A DNA stretch of 64,000 nucleotides, taken from assembly GCA_036654415.1 (NCBI GenBank), contig JAVVSB010000001.1:1-64000 (forward strand). The letters run 5' to 3'. The notes under the pieces were generated by a model, which was not told where the DNA came from, searched no databases, and saw only the letters and a program-made list of their open reading frames with translations. Both the position numbers and the translations under genes were made by a program. Position 1 is the first letter of the stretch. The number at the start of each line of letters is the position of its first letter. This DNA comes from Mucinivorans sp036654415 (lineage in GTDB: Bacteria; Bacteroidota; Bacteroidia; Bacteroidales; Rikenellaceae). Shown here piece by piece: positions 51,658 to 60,676 of the stretch.

Positions 51658-52842
51658 ATGTATAATTTTGACACAATAATTAACCGCTCGGTGGGTGACT
51701 GCGAAAAGTACGGCCGAATGAAGGAGCTCTTTGGACGTGAGGATGCCATCCCGCTTTGGGTGGCAGACATGGATTTTGTCTCGGGTGATTTTATCATCGA
51801 TGCTCTGCAAAAAAGGCTTGACCACGGAGTCTTTGGCTACACCTTTCGTTCAAAAGAGTATTACCAAGCCCCACAAGGGTGGCTCCTTAGACACTCAGGA
51901 TGGCAGGTGGAGCTACCATGGCTCGGCTTCTCGCCAGGAGTGGTCACGGGGGTAACATACGCCATTTTGGCTTGCACGCAACAGGGCGATGGAGTGCTAA
52001 TTCAGCAACCAGTCTACCATCCATTTGCCATCATAACACGAGAAAACGGCAGGCAGGTGGTAAATAACCCCCTGCAATGGACACCATCAGGCTACCAAAT
52101 TGATTTTGATGACTTTGAACAAAAAATAAAGCAGGTCAAAGCCTTTATACTCTGCAACCCTCACAACCCAACAGGACGCGCCTTCAACGAGCAAGAGCTT
52201 AGACGCATGGGAGAGCTATGCGTAAAATACGGAGTGACAATTATAGCCGATGAGATACACTCCGATTTTGTATATGCTCCCCATCGCCATATCCATATGG
52301 CCGCCTTGAACGAGAGGTTTTTGAAGCAATGTATCACCTTTATTTCGCCCAGCAAGAGTTTTAACTTGGCGGGGCTCTTCACGGCTGTGACCATTATTGC
52401 CGATGAACAACTACGCAAAAAGTTCACCACCCAAATCAACCGTCTACACGCTGACAATAGCAATATTTTTGGCATGGAGGCCTTGAAGGCGGCCTATACC
52501 CATGGCGACGAATGGATGAGACAGATGAAAGATTACTTAAAGGGAAATATCGACTATGTACAGGATTTCCTAAAAAAAGAGCTGCCAATGGTTCACTCTA
52601 TAAAACCTGAGGCTACATACCTTATGTGGCTCGATTTTAGAGAGCTGGACCTCTGTCAAAAAGATTTAGAGAGTCTGCTGATAGACCGTTGCGCCCTGGC
52701 CATGAACTCTGGAGAGATGTTCGGACCCACGGGGGTAGGTTTTATGCGCATGAATATCGGAGCACCAAGGGCAACAATTGAAAAAGCAATGAGACAACTC
52801 AAAGCTGGCCTGGAAACCCTGCAACTCGGAAAAGAGATATAA
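51658..52842 (+). CDS. PatB/MalY-like PLP-dependent aminotransferase or C-S lyase
   Basis: Fold-type I PLP enzyme of the MalY/PatB group, often cystathionine beta-lyases. The 394-residue product has the typical N-terminus RSVGDCEKYGRMKELFGREDAIPLWVADMDF, GVFGYTF, the PLP-binding ADEIHSDFVY and the Schiff-base lysine in SPSKSFNLAGLFTA, and the C-terminal RMNIGAPRATIEKAMRQL. C-S lyase activity is more likely than transamination by the SPSKSFN and DIHSDF contexts but is not proven. A single gene, divergent from the RluB-like gene. Confidence 0.92.
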   Translation: MYNFDTIINRSVGDCEKYGRMKELFGREDAIPLWVADMDFVSGDFIIDALQKRLDHGVFGYTFRSKEYYQAPQGWLLRHSGWQVELPWLGFSPGVVTGVTYAILACTQQGDGVLIQQPVYHPFAIITRENGRQVVNNPLQWTPSGYQIDFDDFEQKIKQVKAFILCNPHNPTGRAFNEQELRRMGELCVKYGVTIIADEIHSDFVYAPHRHIHMAALNERFLKQCITFISPSKSFNLAGLFTAVTIIADEQLRKKFTTQINRLHADNSNIFGMEALKAAYTHGDEWMRQMKDYLKGNIDYVQDFLKKELPMVHSIKPEATYLMWLDFRELDLCQKDLESLLIDRCALAMNSGEMFGPTGVGFMRMNIGAPRATIEKAMRQLKAGLETLQLGKEI

Positions 52843-52955
52843 ACAAATTCTAAACCTTAACAAAGCAATAAAGAGAGGGCTATCACCGATTCTAAAATAG
52901 CACCCTTATAATGGATAAATTCCATAGACTGCGATGTTTTATTGAGAAAAAATAT

Positions 52956-52963
52956 TACCTTTG
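52956..52963 (+). promoter_or_regulatory. -7 box of the FKBP-like lipoprotein gene
   Basis: TACCTTTG ends five bases before the ATG at 52969, so the mRNA should be leaderless or carry at most a few bases. Confidence 0.65.
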
Positions 52964-52968
52964 CACCC

Positions 52969-54036
52969 ATGAAAAAATTACTCATTTACATATTATTTGC
53001 CTCAGCATTTGTCTCGTGTGCCAAAAAAGCTCAACTCCCAATTGAGCCTATGTATGGCATAACTTATCGCGCATGGTTGGCCAAAAAAGACCCTCAAGCT
53101 AAGCCTATAGCCGAAGGGTCGGACATCTATATACATTATTATAAACACGGAACCCCGATAGAAAACCTACACCCCGAGCCAAACGTGTCGTGGATATATA
53201 TGTCCTACACTGGCTACACCACAGATGACAGAATTTTTGTCACGCGCGACAGCACACATAGTAGACTACTGGGCAAATGGCTTATCAATACACATTGGTG
53301 TGATGATTATATTCAAATGAGTAGCCCCGACAACACTAAGCTGTGTCCTGGTTTTTTGGAGGTTCTACCAAAGCTATATCCTGGCGACTCTGCTCGCATC
53401 TATTTCCCCGCGAACAAAAGTTACGCCTCGAATTTTGCTACAACTGCCCCATATAAAGGCGAGGAGCTTTCCTACGCAGATAAACCTGTCTACTTTGATG
53501 TACGCATAGGTTCGGTGGTCAATTACTCACCAACCACCTTTGAGATGGACTCTGTGGCATCACTGGCTAAATTGAATTTTGGCCAAACCCTAAAAGATTC
53601 TGTAGCTCCAGGGATATTTATGAAAAAAACATTGGAATATCCAAAAGGCGATACAATCACAAAAGATTCAACAGTTTCGCTATACTATGCTCAATACTTC
53701 ACTGATGGTTTTTTGGTACAAACCAACTGGGATTCGATAGCTAAAGCACGTGGGAGGTATAAAGAAGCTGCGACTCCAGCAGAGCAGAGAGCTGCATACA
53801 AAATTCTACAGTATTCAAATACAAAATCGCCAAACATACCTCAAGCTATTACCAAAACACTAATGAAAATGCGTAAAGGTGAACATGCTCGTGTGTATAG
53901 CTTATCATATTGGGCTAAAAGTTCTAATGGTGGAAACATTATGACTGCCACCGCTTTGGAAGTTGAAGTTCTCAATTATCAGCCAATGATGTTTGATATT
54001 TACACATTCAAGAAAGATTCCATAAGCCCTATGTAG
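52969..54036 (+). CDS. FKBP-like lipoprotein
   Basis: The 355-residue product has a lipoprotein signal (MKKLLIYILFASAFVSC, lipobox FVSC) and then two segments that resemble FKBP-type peptidyl-prolyl isomerase domains: IYMSYTGYTTDDRIFVTRDST ... LPGFL-like CPGFLEVLPKLYPGDSARIYFPANKSY with VYFDVRIGSVV, and a second, weaker one (DSTVSLYYAQYFTDGFLVQTNWDSIAKARG ... ITKTLMKMRKGEHARVYSLSYWA). Several residues of active FKBP sites are not conserved, so it may be a structural periplasmic or outer-membrane chaperone-like protein. I chose the ATG at 52969 (after the -7 box) over a TTG-type start upstream. Single gene, followed by repeat R3. Confidence 0.75.
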   Translation: MKKLLIYILFASAFVSCAKKAQLPIEPMYGITYRAWLAKKDPQAKPIAEGSDIYIHYYKHGTPIENLHPEPNVSWIYMSYTGYTTDDRIFVTRDSTHSRLLGKWLINTHWCDDYIQMSSPDNTKLCPGFLEVLPKLYPGDSARIYFPANKSYASNFATTAPYKGEELSYADKPVYFDVRIGSVVNYSPTTFEMDSVASLAKLNFGQTLKDSVAPGIFMKKTLEYPKGDTITKDSTVSLYYAQYFTDGFLVQTNWDSIAKARGRYKEAATPAEQRAAYKILQYSNTKSPNIPQAITKTLMKMRKGEHARVYSLSYWAKSSNGGNIMTATALEVEVLNYQPMMFDIYTFKKDSISPM

Positions 54037-54104
54037 ACCAATGGGTCTACTCCCCTTGTCGTAAAGAGGCCTCTAAAAATTAGCTTTTCAAGGCTGATTA
54101 GCTA

Positions 54105-54268
54105 AGAAGCTGTTTTAATTTCTTTCCAGCATTTTATTACCACCCTTTTTGTACTCTTTTTCCGCTGATTTTTGAGCTATAGTCCACTACTATCTCGGCA
54201 AATCATCGATGAAAATAGCCTCAAAAATAGTAGTAAGGAAATTTTGAAAACAAATTAAAACAGCTTCT
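54105..54268 (+). repeat. Dispersed palindromic repeat, copy R3
   Basis: 164 bp between two convergent genes. Ends AGAAGCTGTTTTAATTTC and AAATTAAAACAGCTTCT are inverted repeats; inside are TTTTTGAG / CTCAAAAA and the small palindrome ATCATCGATGA. Over about 160 bases it is nearly the same as R4. Confidence 0.92.
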
Positions 54269-54281
54269 AAAATTACCATAA

Positions 54282-54632
54282 TTACATTTCAAGTGTGACG
54301 CTAACCCCACGAAGTTGACCACCCAAAGGTGGAGCCAACTTGGTGATGGTGATTTGGGCACCGCTCAGAGCTGGAAAATCGTTCTGTAAAGCATCCAATA
54401 TACGACGGGCCACATGCTCAAGAATATGTGAGGTAATGGCCATTTGGGTCCGCACACAATCGTACAGAGCGAGATAGTTGACCGTCTGTGACACGTCGTC
54501 CGAACGTTCGGCCGCCTTACTATCATATTCCACCGTAAGGTTAACCTCGAAACGCCCCCCTACCCTCTGCTCCTGCACATAGCACCCATGGCTGGAGTAA
54601 AATTGCATATTGTCAAGTTTGATAATAGCCAT
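54282..54632 (-). CDS. folB: Dihydroneopterin aldolase
   Basis: Folate pathway enzyme that makes 6-hydroxymethyl-dihydropterin and glycolaldehyde. The 116-residue product has the usual MAIIKLDNMQFYSSHGCYVQEQRVGGRFEVNL, the DVSQTVNYLALYDCV block, LEHVARRIL and ITITKLAPPLGGQLRGVSVTLE with the catalytic lysine. Length is normal. It is divergent from glnS with almost touching promoter boxes and convergent with the FKBP-like gene across R3. Confidence 0.94.
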   Translation of the reverse strand: MAIIKLDNMQFYSSHGCYVQEQRVGGRFEVNLTVEYDSKAAERSDDVSQTVNYLALYDCVRTQMAITSHILEHVARRILDALQNDFPALSGAQITITKLAPPLGGQLRGVSVTLEM

Positions 54633-54672
54633 AATCTTTTGAATTAATTCGTATGAATTTCTTAGAATTGTA

Positions 54673-54690
54673 CAAAATTAGTTATTTTTG
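54673..54690. promoter_or_regulatory. Bidirectional promoter core folB (-) / glnS (+)
   Basis: CAAAATTA (54673-54680; TAATTTTG on the minus strand) for folB and TATTTTTG (54683-54690) for glnS are two bases apart and roughly symmetrical. The pair forms an imperfect palindrome. Confidence 0.6.
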
Positions 54691-54710
54691 CAGGAATAAA
54701 TCATAAAAAT

Positions 54711-56351
54711 ATGGAAACGCCCGAAAAACTTAACTTTATCGAAGAGATAATAGAAAATTCAATAGCCGCTGGAGAGTCTCGCGTACAGACGCGTTTTCCG
54801 CCCGAGCCCAATGGCTATCTGCATATAGGTCACGCCAAGAGCATATGTCTGAACTTTGGGATGGCAAAAAAATACAACGGCAAATGTAACCTCCGTTTCG
54901 ACGATACCAACCCCGTAAAAGAGGATACCGAATATGTGGACTCAATCAAAGAGGACATACACTGGTTGGGTTTTGATTGGGATTCTGAACACTACGCCTC
55001 GGACTATTTTGCGCAACTATATGAATGGGCAGTGGTGCTCATTGGCAAAGGGCTAGCCTATGTGGACGACCAAAATCAAGAACAGATTCGTCTAAACCGC
55101 GGTACAGTGCAAAAAGCAGGCGTAGAGAGCCCATTCCGTGGCCGAACAGTAAAGGAGAATTTAGAGCTTTTTGCGGCTATGCGTGCTGGTAAATATGCTG
55201 ACGGAGAGAAGGTCCTGCGCGCCAAAATTGACATGGCACACCCCAATATGTTGATGCGTGACCCGCTACTCTACCGTATCATCCACACTGACCACCATCG
55301 TACTGGTTCAGAGTGGTGTATATATCCAATGTACGACTTTGCCCACGGACAGAGCGACTCACTGGAACATATCACCCACTCCATCTGTACCCTTGAGTTT
55401 GACGTGCACCGTCCACTATATGATTGGTTTATTGAAAAGTTGGAGATTTTCCCCAGCCATCAGTACGAATTTGCACGATTGAATATCAACTACACGGTCA
55501 TGAGTAAGCGTAAACTCCTCTTTTTAGTAAAAGAGGGATACGTAAAAGGATGGGACGACCCTCGTATGCCAACAATCTGCGGGCTGCGCCGCCGTGGCTA
55601 CACCCCAGAGTCGATACGCCTCTTTGCCGAAAAAGTGGGGGTGGCCAAACGCGACAATGTAATTGACTTGGGGCTATTGGAATGGTGTGTACGCGAGGAT
55701 TTAAACAAAACGGCTCAGCGAAGAATGGCCGTTTTGGACCCAGTAAAACTCGTTATTACCAATCTACCTGAAGGGCACACCGAATACATTGAGTGCATAA
55801 ACAACCCCGAGGATGAGAGTGCGGGCAAACGTAAAGTCCCCTTTACGCGCGAACTATATATTGAACGTGAGGACTTTATGGAGAATGCTCCAAAAAAATA
55901 CTTCCGTCTGCAACCTGGAGGAGAGGTGCGTCTGCGCTACGCTTACATCATTAAATGTGAACAAGTTATCAAGGACAAGCAAGGTAATATTACCGAAATT
56001 CAATGCACATTTGACAAAGATTCAGCACACGGAGGCAGCTCAGATGGGCGCAAGGTGAAGGGTATTATCCACTGGGTCTCGGCCCTTAAAGCCAACCAAG
56101 CTAATGTGCAACTCTACGACCGTCTCTTTACCACCGAAGACCCCGAACAGGGTGAAGGTTACTTGGCCAATTTAAACCCTGACTCCTTGAAAGAGGTGAC
56201 AGCCTATGTGGAACCATCGTTGGCAGAAGCCAAAAAAGGAGAAAAATTCCAATTTGAACGTTTGGGGTACTTCACCCTTGACAGTGAAACGCCTCTGGTT
56301 TTCAACAAAACCGTGGGGCTGAGAGATTCATGGGCCAAAATAAATAAATAG
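54711..56351 (+). CDS. glnS: Glutaminyl-tRNA synthetase
   Basis: Class Ic synthetase. The 546-residue product has RFPPEPNGYLHIGHAKSICLNFG (HIGH motif), RFDDTNPVKEDTEYVDSI, the GlnRS-typical YPMYDFAHGQSDSLEHITHSICTLEF, and VMSKRKL as the KMSKS loop, followed by the two anticodon-binding beta-barrels (about 330-546). Presence of GlnRS argues against a purely transamidation route for Gln-tRNA. The stop codon overlaps the GTG start of the first glycosyltransferase gene by one base. Confidence 0.97.
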   Translation: METPEKLNFIEEIIENSIAAGESRVQTRFPPEPNGYLHIGHAKSICLNFGMAKKYNGKCNLRFDDTNPVKEDTEYVDSIKEDIHWLGFDWDSEHYASDYFAQLYEWAVVLIGKGLAYVDDQNQEQIRLNRGTVQKAGVESPFRGRTVKENLELFAAMRAGKYADGEKVLRAKIDMAHPNMLMRDPLLYRIIHTDHHRTGSEWCIYPMYDFAHGQSDSLEHITHSICTLEFDVHRPLYDWFIEKLEIFPSHQYEFARLNINYTVMSKRKLLFLVKEGYVKGWDDPRMPTICGLRRRGYTPESIRLFAEKVGVAKRDNVIDLGLLEWCVREDLNKTAQRRMAVLDPVKLVITNLPEGHTEYIECINNPEDESAGKRKVPFTRELYIEREDFMENAPKKYFRLQPGGEVRLRYAYIIKCEQVIKDKQGNITEIQCTFDKDSAHGGSSDGRKVKGIIHWVSALKANQANVQLYDRLFTTEDPEQGEGYLANLNPDSLKEVTAYVEPSLAEAKKGEKFQFERLGYFTLDSETPLVFNKTVGLRDSWAKINK

Positions 56352-57283
56352 TGTCTACACCAAAAGTTAGTATCATCGTACCTTCGTACAACCACGCCCC
56401 TTACCTAAAAGAGAGGCTTGATTCTATTTTGGGTCAAACATTTCGTGATTTTGAACTCATTATATTGGACGACTCTTCAACCGATAACTCGCAACAGATT
56501 ATTGAACAATATAGCTCCGAGCCTCGAGTGAGTCATGTGGTGTATAATAAAATCAACAGTGGTAATACATTTGTTCAGTGGCAAAAAGGGGTGGATTTGG
56601 CTCAGGGTGAGTGGATTTGGATAGCCGAGAGTGATGATGTAGCGCAGCCTACTTTCCTATCCAAGTGTCTACAAAGAGATAATGATAAAGTGGGATTGGT
56701 TTTTTGCGACTCGCAATTTATTGACTCCCACGGCCAACTGCTTGATGCTGGGCGCTTCAATAGAAAACTACCACAGGAGATGAGAGGGTCTGACTTTGTG
56801 GTAAATCATATGTTACGTCGCAACAGATTGTACAACGCAAGTATGGCCATCTTTCGCCGCTCATTATTCGAAAAGGTCCCATTGGACTACGTCTCAAAAC
56901 GCCACTTGGGCGATTGGTATTTTTGGATTGCCATAGCTCAAAATTCACAACAGGTAAGCTACGTCAAAGAGCCACTCAATGGATTCCGTCAGCACCAAAA
57001 TAAGGTCTCAGTGGACGGGTTAAAATCGGGAGAGTGCATTATTGAAGAGGATGGACTAACTAACTACCTGGCGCGCTATTACTACTATGTACCCAAGCCA
57101 TATTGGCAGTGGAGCAGACTCTTGACACTACATAGACTCAAGAGAAACAAATTTTTGACCCCAGAGCAAAAAGAGAATATATTATTGGCTCTAGATGGTT
57201 CGCCACAGAATTACGGTTCGCAGGTGGCATACTATTTTTGGGAATACCTAAAGCTATTAACTCCACTAAAATTAAAGATTTGA
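56351..57283 (+). CDS. Family 2 glycosyltransferase
   Basis: Inverting GT-A glycosyltransferase. The 310-residue product starts at a GTG that shares one base with the glnS stop: KVSIIVPSYNHAPYLKERLDSILGQTFRDFELIILDDSSTDNS, then GEWIWIAESDDVAQPTFLSKCL (DXD-like metal site) and GFRQHQNKVS. No membrane helix is apparent. It forms a tightly overlapping set with the next two genes, and sugar and acceptor are unknown; cell-surface polysaccharide or glycoprotein synthesis is likely. Confidence 0.9.
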   Translation: MSTPKVSIIVPSYNHAPYLKERLDSILGQTFRDFELIILDDSSTDNSQQIIEQYSSEPRVSHVVYNKINSGNTFVQWQKGVDLAQGEWIWIAESDDVAQPTFLSKCLQRDNDKVGLVFCDSQFIDSHGQLLDAGRFNRKLPQEMRGSDFVVNHMLRRNRLYNASMAIFRRSLFEKVPLDYVSKRHLGDWYFWIAIAQNSQQVSYVKEPLNGFRQHQNKVSVDGLKSGECIIEEDGLTNYLARYYYYVPKPYWQWSRLLTLHRLKRNKFLTPEQKENILLALDGSPQNYGSQVAYYFWEYLKLLTPLKLKI

Positions 57284-58143
57284 TTTCTATACTTGTTTGC
57301 TCCATCTCAGAGGAGCGCTTAGCCAATTTGCAAGCCAATATTGCCCAAACAATTGGTGTGGAGTATGAGCTGCTACATATAGATAACAGGGTTGAGAAAC
57401 TATCGCTCTCGGCAGCCTACAACCGCTTGGGTGAACGTGCTGCCTACCCGTTTCTGCTCTTTCTGCACGAGGATGTGAAATTTATAGAGCAGAACTGGGG
57501 CAAAATCTTGGAAGCGAAGTTGCAAGAGCCTTCGTGTGGTGTGATAGGGCTGGCGGGTTCACTCTACAAAAGTTTTGCCCCCTCGGGTTGGCGTGTAAAC
57601 GCTGAATTTGTACGACAAAACTTTTACAGTTATAACGATGGTAAACGCCAATACAACTACACTAATCCCAACCAAGAGGAGTTCTCGCAGGTGATAACCA
57701 CAGACGGTATGTTTCTCTGTTGTACAAAAAGAGTGTGGAACCAGACACGCTTTGATGAAAAACTCTTTACAGGTTTTCACCTCTACGACCTCGATTTCTC
57801 GATGGCTGTAAGTCAAAAACAGACCAATTGGATATGCAACACCATCCGCATGGAGCACCACTCCAACGGTTCGTTCGACCAAACGTGGTTTGATTGGACT
57901 GAGCTATTTCACCAAAAATGGGACAAATTTTTGCCACGCTATGTGGGAAAACTATCCAACCAAGAGATTGAAGCCTGTGAGCAACGTGCAGCCTACAACA
58001 TAGCCTATTCTGCTTTAAAAAAAGGGTTTGCCACACCACATGAGCGAAGAGTGCTGGTTTGGCGTACACTACGGATGACACCACTACGCATTAACAACAT
58101 CGAGCTTGTGGTTCGATACCTAAAATCATTGTTAACAAATTGA
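57280..58143 (+). CDS. StrF-like glycosyltransferase-domain protein
   Basis: Belongs to the Glyco_tranf_2_5 (StrF-like) group. I place the start at the TTG at 57280, which overlaps the TGA of the previous gene (TTGA) and gives the family start ISILVCSISEERLANLQANI; a TTG at 57238 is possible but would overlap by 46 bases. Motifs: LHIDNR, SLSAAYNRLGERAAYPFLLFLHEDVKFIEQNWG, TTDGMFLCCTKRVWNQTRFDE, FTGFHLYDLDFSMAVSQ and NTIRMEHHSNGSF. The LHEDV and DLD patterns are the metal and acceptor sites in this group. 287 residues. It ends with another TTGA overlap with the next gene. Confidence 0.82.
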   Translation: MISILVCSISEERLANLQANIAQTIGVEYELLHIDNRVEKLSLSAAYNRLGERAAYPFLLFLHEDVKFIEQNWGKILEAKLQEPSCGVIGLAGSLYKSFAPSGWRVNAEFVRQNFYSYNDGKRQYNYTNPNQEEFSQVITTDGMFLCCTKRVWNQTRFDEKLFTGFHLYDLDFSMAVSQKQTNWICNTIRMEHHSNGSFDQTWFDWTELFHQKWDKFLPRYVGKLSNQEIEACEQRAAYNIAYSALKKGFATPHERRVLVWRTLRMTPLRINNIELVVRYLKSLLTN

Positions 58144-58835
58144 AACTATACCTTATCCCCACCCCCATTGGTAAAGGTGGCGCGGCGGAACTACCCCAAG
58201 AGAATTGGGCGGTACTAAATTCACTGGACTATTTTGTGGTCGAAAATTTGCGCACAGCACGCCGCTTTATCGCCTCGCAAAAGGTGGAACGAGCCATAGA
58301 TGACATGCTCTTTGGCGAACTGAGCGAACACACCCAAGCTCAAGAAGTGGAGGCTCTACTGGAGCCTATTCTCCAGGGGCGAGATGGTGGGTTGATGTCC
58401 GAGGCTGGGCTCCCATGCGTGGCCGACCCTGGAGCGATGTTAGTAGAGGCAGCCCATGCCCACGGCATAGAGGTCGTGCCACTGGTGGGGGCCAGCTCGC
58501 TAATGTTGGCCCTGATGGCCTCGGGGGCTAATGGCCAATCGTTTGCTTTTAATGGATACCTACCCATCAAAGATGAGCAACGACCACGAGCTATAAAACG
58601 GTTCGAAGGACGCGCTCAAAGTGAAGGGCAGACTCAAATTTTTATTGAAACCCCCTATAGAAATACAGCCTTGATGGCCGATTTTTTGAAACATTGCGCG
58701 CCAAAGACAACCCTGTGTGTGGCAATAGGACTCAGAACAAAAGAGGAGTCAATAAAGGTAAAAACAATAGAGCTATGGCGCAAAAATCCGCCAAAAGCTC
58801 TGCCAAAAACTCCAGCCATATTTATAATATACTAA
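58140..58835 (+). CDS. RsmI-like tetrapyrrole-methylase-fold methyltransferase
   Basis: SAM-dependent methyltransferase related to RsmI, which methylates C1402 of 16S rRNA at the ribose. The 231-residue product has KLYLIPTPIGKG, the FVVENLRTARRFI segment, GLMSEAGLPCVADPGAMLVEAAHAHGIEVVPLVGASSLMLALMASG and FIETPYRN. It is shorter than RsmI (about 280) and lacks the C-terminal helix-turn-helix; the AELP replacement of LGNL in the first loop marks the Bacteroidota paralogue. The TTG start at 58140 overlaps the stop of the glycosyltransferase gene. ABC-F follows after 10 bp. Confidence 0.85.
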   Translation: MKLYLIPTPIGKGGAAELPQENWAVLNSLDYFVVENLRTARRFIASQKVERAIDDMLFGELSEHTQAQEVEALLEPILQGRDGGLMSEAGLPCVADPGAMLVEAAHAHGIEVVPLVGASSLMLALMASGANGQSFAFNGYLPIKDEQRPRAIKRFEGRAQSEGQTQIFIETPYRNTALMADFLKHCAPKTTLCVAIGLRTKEESIKVKTIELWRKNPPKALPKTPAIFIIY

Positions 58836-58845
58836 GAAACTATTT

Positions 58846-60480
58846 ATGATTTCAATTGACGGACTAACCGTAGAATTTAGCGGCACAACGCTATTTAAAG
58901 ACGTCTCCTTTGTGGTGGGCGACAAAGACCGTATAGCCCTGATGGGCAAAAACGGCGCTGGTAAATCGACCATGATGAAGATAATCTCGGGAATCCGTTC
59001 GGCTACCCGCGGACGGGTGACAATGAGTGCGGACGACAAAGTGGGATACCTACCTCAACACTTGGTGGTAGAGAACAGCCGTACACTCTTTGACGAGGCC
59101 TCACGCGCCTTTGAACACCTATTTGAGGTGGAGCGCGAAATAGCGGCCCTCAATGCACAATTGACCTTGCGCACGGATTATGAAAGCGATGAATATATGG
59201 CCTTAATTGAGCGCGTTACAACCATATCCGAAAAATATTACGACATCGACCTAACCAACTACCAACAAGATATAGAGTTGATTTTGTTGGGACTAGGCTT
59301 TGAACGACATGACTTTACACGTCAGTGCTCAGAATTCTCGGGCGGCTGGCGAATGCGTATTGAGCTAGCCAAATTACTACTGACAAAACCAGACCTACTG
59401 TTGCTTGACGAGCCCACTAACCACCTGGATATAGAGTCGATTGAGTGGCTCGAAGATTTTTTGATGAACAATGCAAAAGCAGTGATGGTAATCTCGCATG
59501 ACAAGGCTTTTGTGGACCATATCACCACGCGTACCATAGAAATTACGCGTGGTAGAATCTATGACTACAAGGTCAACTACTCGCACTACCTAACCCTGCG
59601 TGCCGAAAGGCGCGCTCAGCAACAGGCCGCCTGGGAAAACCAACAACGTATAATTGCCGATAACCAAGACTTTATAGACCGCTTCCGAGGTACCTACTCC
59701 AAAACTTCGCAGGTACAGTCACGCGTGAGGATGCTAGAAAAGCTAGAACGAGTGGAGGTGGACGAGATGGATACCTCGGCCCTAAAACTCCGCTTCCCAC
59801 CCACTGTACGCTCGGGGTCATACCCCGTTATCACAGAGTCTCTAAGTAAGAGTTATGGTGACCATTGTGTATTCTCAAATGCCTCAATCACCATTGAACG
59901 AGGCGACAAGGTGGCTTTTGTAGGGCGTAATGGACAGGGTAAATCAACTATGATTAAGGCCATTATGGGGCAAATAGATTTCCAAGGGAGCTTGCAAATG
60001 GGTTACAACGTCAAAATTGGATACTTTGCCCAAAACGAAGCCTCGGCCCTGGACGAGACCCTCTCCGTTTTCGAGACCGTAGACCGTATTGCCGTAGGCG
60101 ATATACGCACCAAAATCAGAGACATCCTGGGTGCCTTTATGTTTGATGAGGAGTCAATTGACAAAACGGTTGGGGTGCTCTCGGGTGGCGAGCGCACACG
60201 GTTGGCCATGATAAAACTACTACTGGAACCAGTAAACCTATTGATACTCGACGAGCCAACTAACCATCTGGACCTCAAAACTAAAGAGGTGCTTAAGGAG
60301 GCTTTAATGGCCTTTGACGGCACAATGATTATTGTCTCGCACGACCGTGACTTCCTGGATGGTTTGACCAGTAAAATCTATGAGTTCTCGGATGGGGCAG
60401 TCAAAGAACACTTGGGCGGAGTGTATGACTTCCTAAGGCGCAAAAAAATTGAAACTATTCAAGAAATTGAACGGAAATAG
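58846..60480 (+). CDS. ABC-F family ATPase
   Basis: Soluble twin-ATPase acting on ribosomes (EttA/Uup/YbiT group). The 544-residue product has two ABC modules: Walker A GKNGAGKST and GRNGQGKST, signatures FSGGWRMRIELA and LSGGERTRLAM, Walker B LLLLDEPTNHLD and LLILDEPTNHLD. The linker (about 235-320) has NQQRIIADNQDFIDRFRGTYSKTSQVQSR typical of the P-site tRNA interaction motif. No transmembrane region. It has a C-terminal segment IYEFSDGAVKEHLGGVYDFL as in YbiT-type proteins. Resistance function is not suggested by context. Confidence 0.94.
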   Translation: MISIDGLTVEFSGTTLFKDVSFVVGDKDRIALMGKNGAGKSTMMKIISGIRSATRGRVTMSADDKVGYLPQHLVVENSRTLFDEASRAFEHLFEVEREIAALNAQLTLRTDYESDEYMALIERVTTISEKYYDIDLTNYQQDIELILLGLGFERHDFTRQCSEFSGGWRMRIELAKLLLTKPDLLLLDEPTNHLDIESIEWLEDFLMNNAKAVMVISHDKAFVDHITTRTIEITRGRIYDYKVNYSHYLTLRAERRAQQQAAWENQQRIIADNQDFIDRFRGTYSKTSQVQSRVRMLEKLERVEVDEMDTSALKLRFPPTVRSGSYPVITESLSKSYGDHCVFSNASITIERGDKVAFVGRNGQGKSTMIKAIMGQIDFQGSLQMGYNVKIGYFAQNEASALDETLSVFETVDRIAVGDIRTKIRDILGAFMFDEESIDKTVGVLSGGERTRLAMIKLLLEPVNLLILDEPTNHLDLKTKEVLKEALMAFDGTMIIVSHDRDFLDGLTSKIYEFSDGAVKEHLGGVYDFLRRKKIETIQEIERK

Positions 60481-60512
60481 ACAAAACATAACTAGCTATT
60501 TTATAGCTATTA

Positions 60513-60676
60513 AGAAGCTATTTTAATTTCTTTCCAGCATTTTACAACCACCCTTTTTGTCCTCTTTTTCCGCTGATTTTTTAGCTGTAGTTCACTACTA
60601 TCCTGGCAAATCATCGATAAAAAGAGCCTCAAAAATAGCAGTAATAAAATTTTGAAAACAAATTAAAACAGCCTCT
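60513..60676 (+). repeat. Dispersed palindromic repeat, copy R4
   Basis: 164 bp, same orientation as R2 and R3, between the ABC-F gene and ssb. Ends AGAAGCTATTTTAATTTC and AATTAAAACAGCCTCT. It runs directly into the terminator that follows. Confidence 0.92.
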
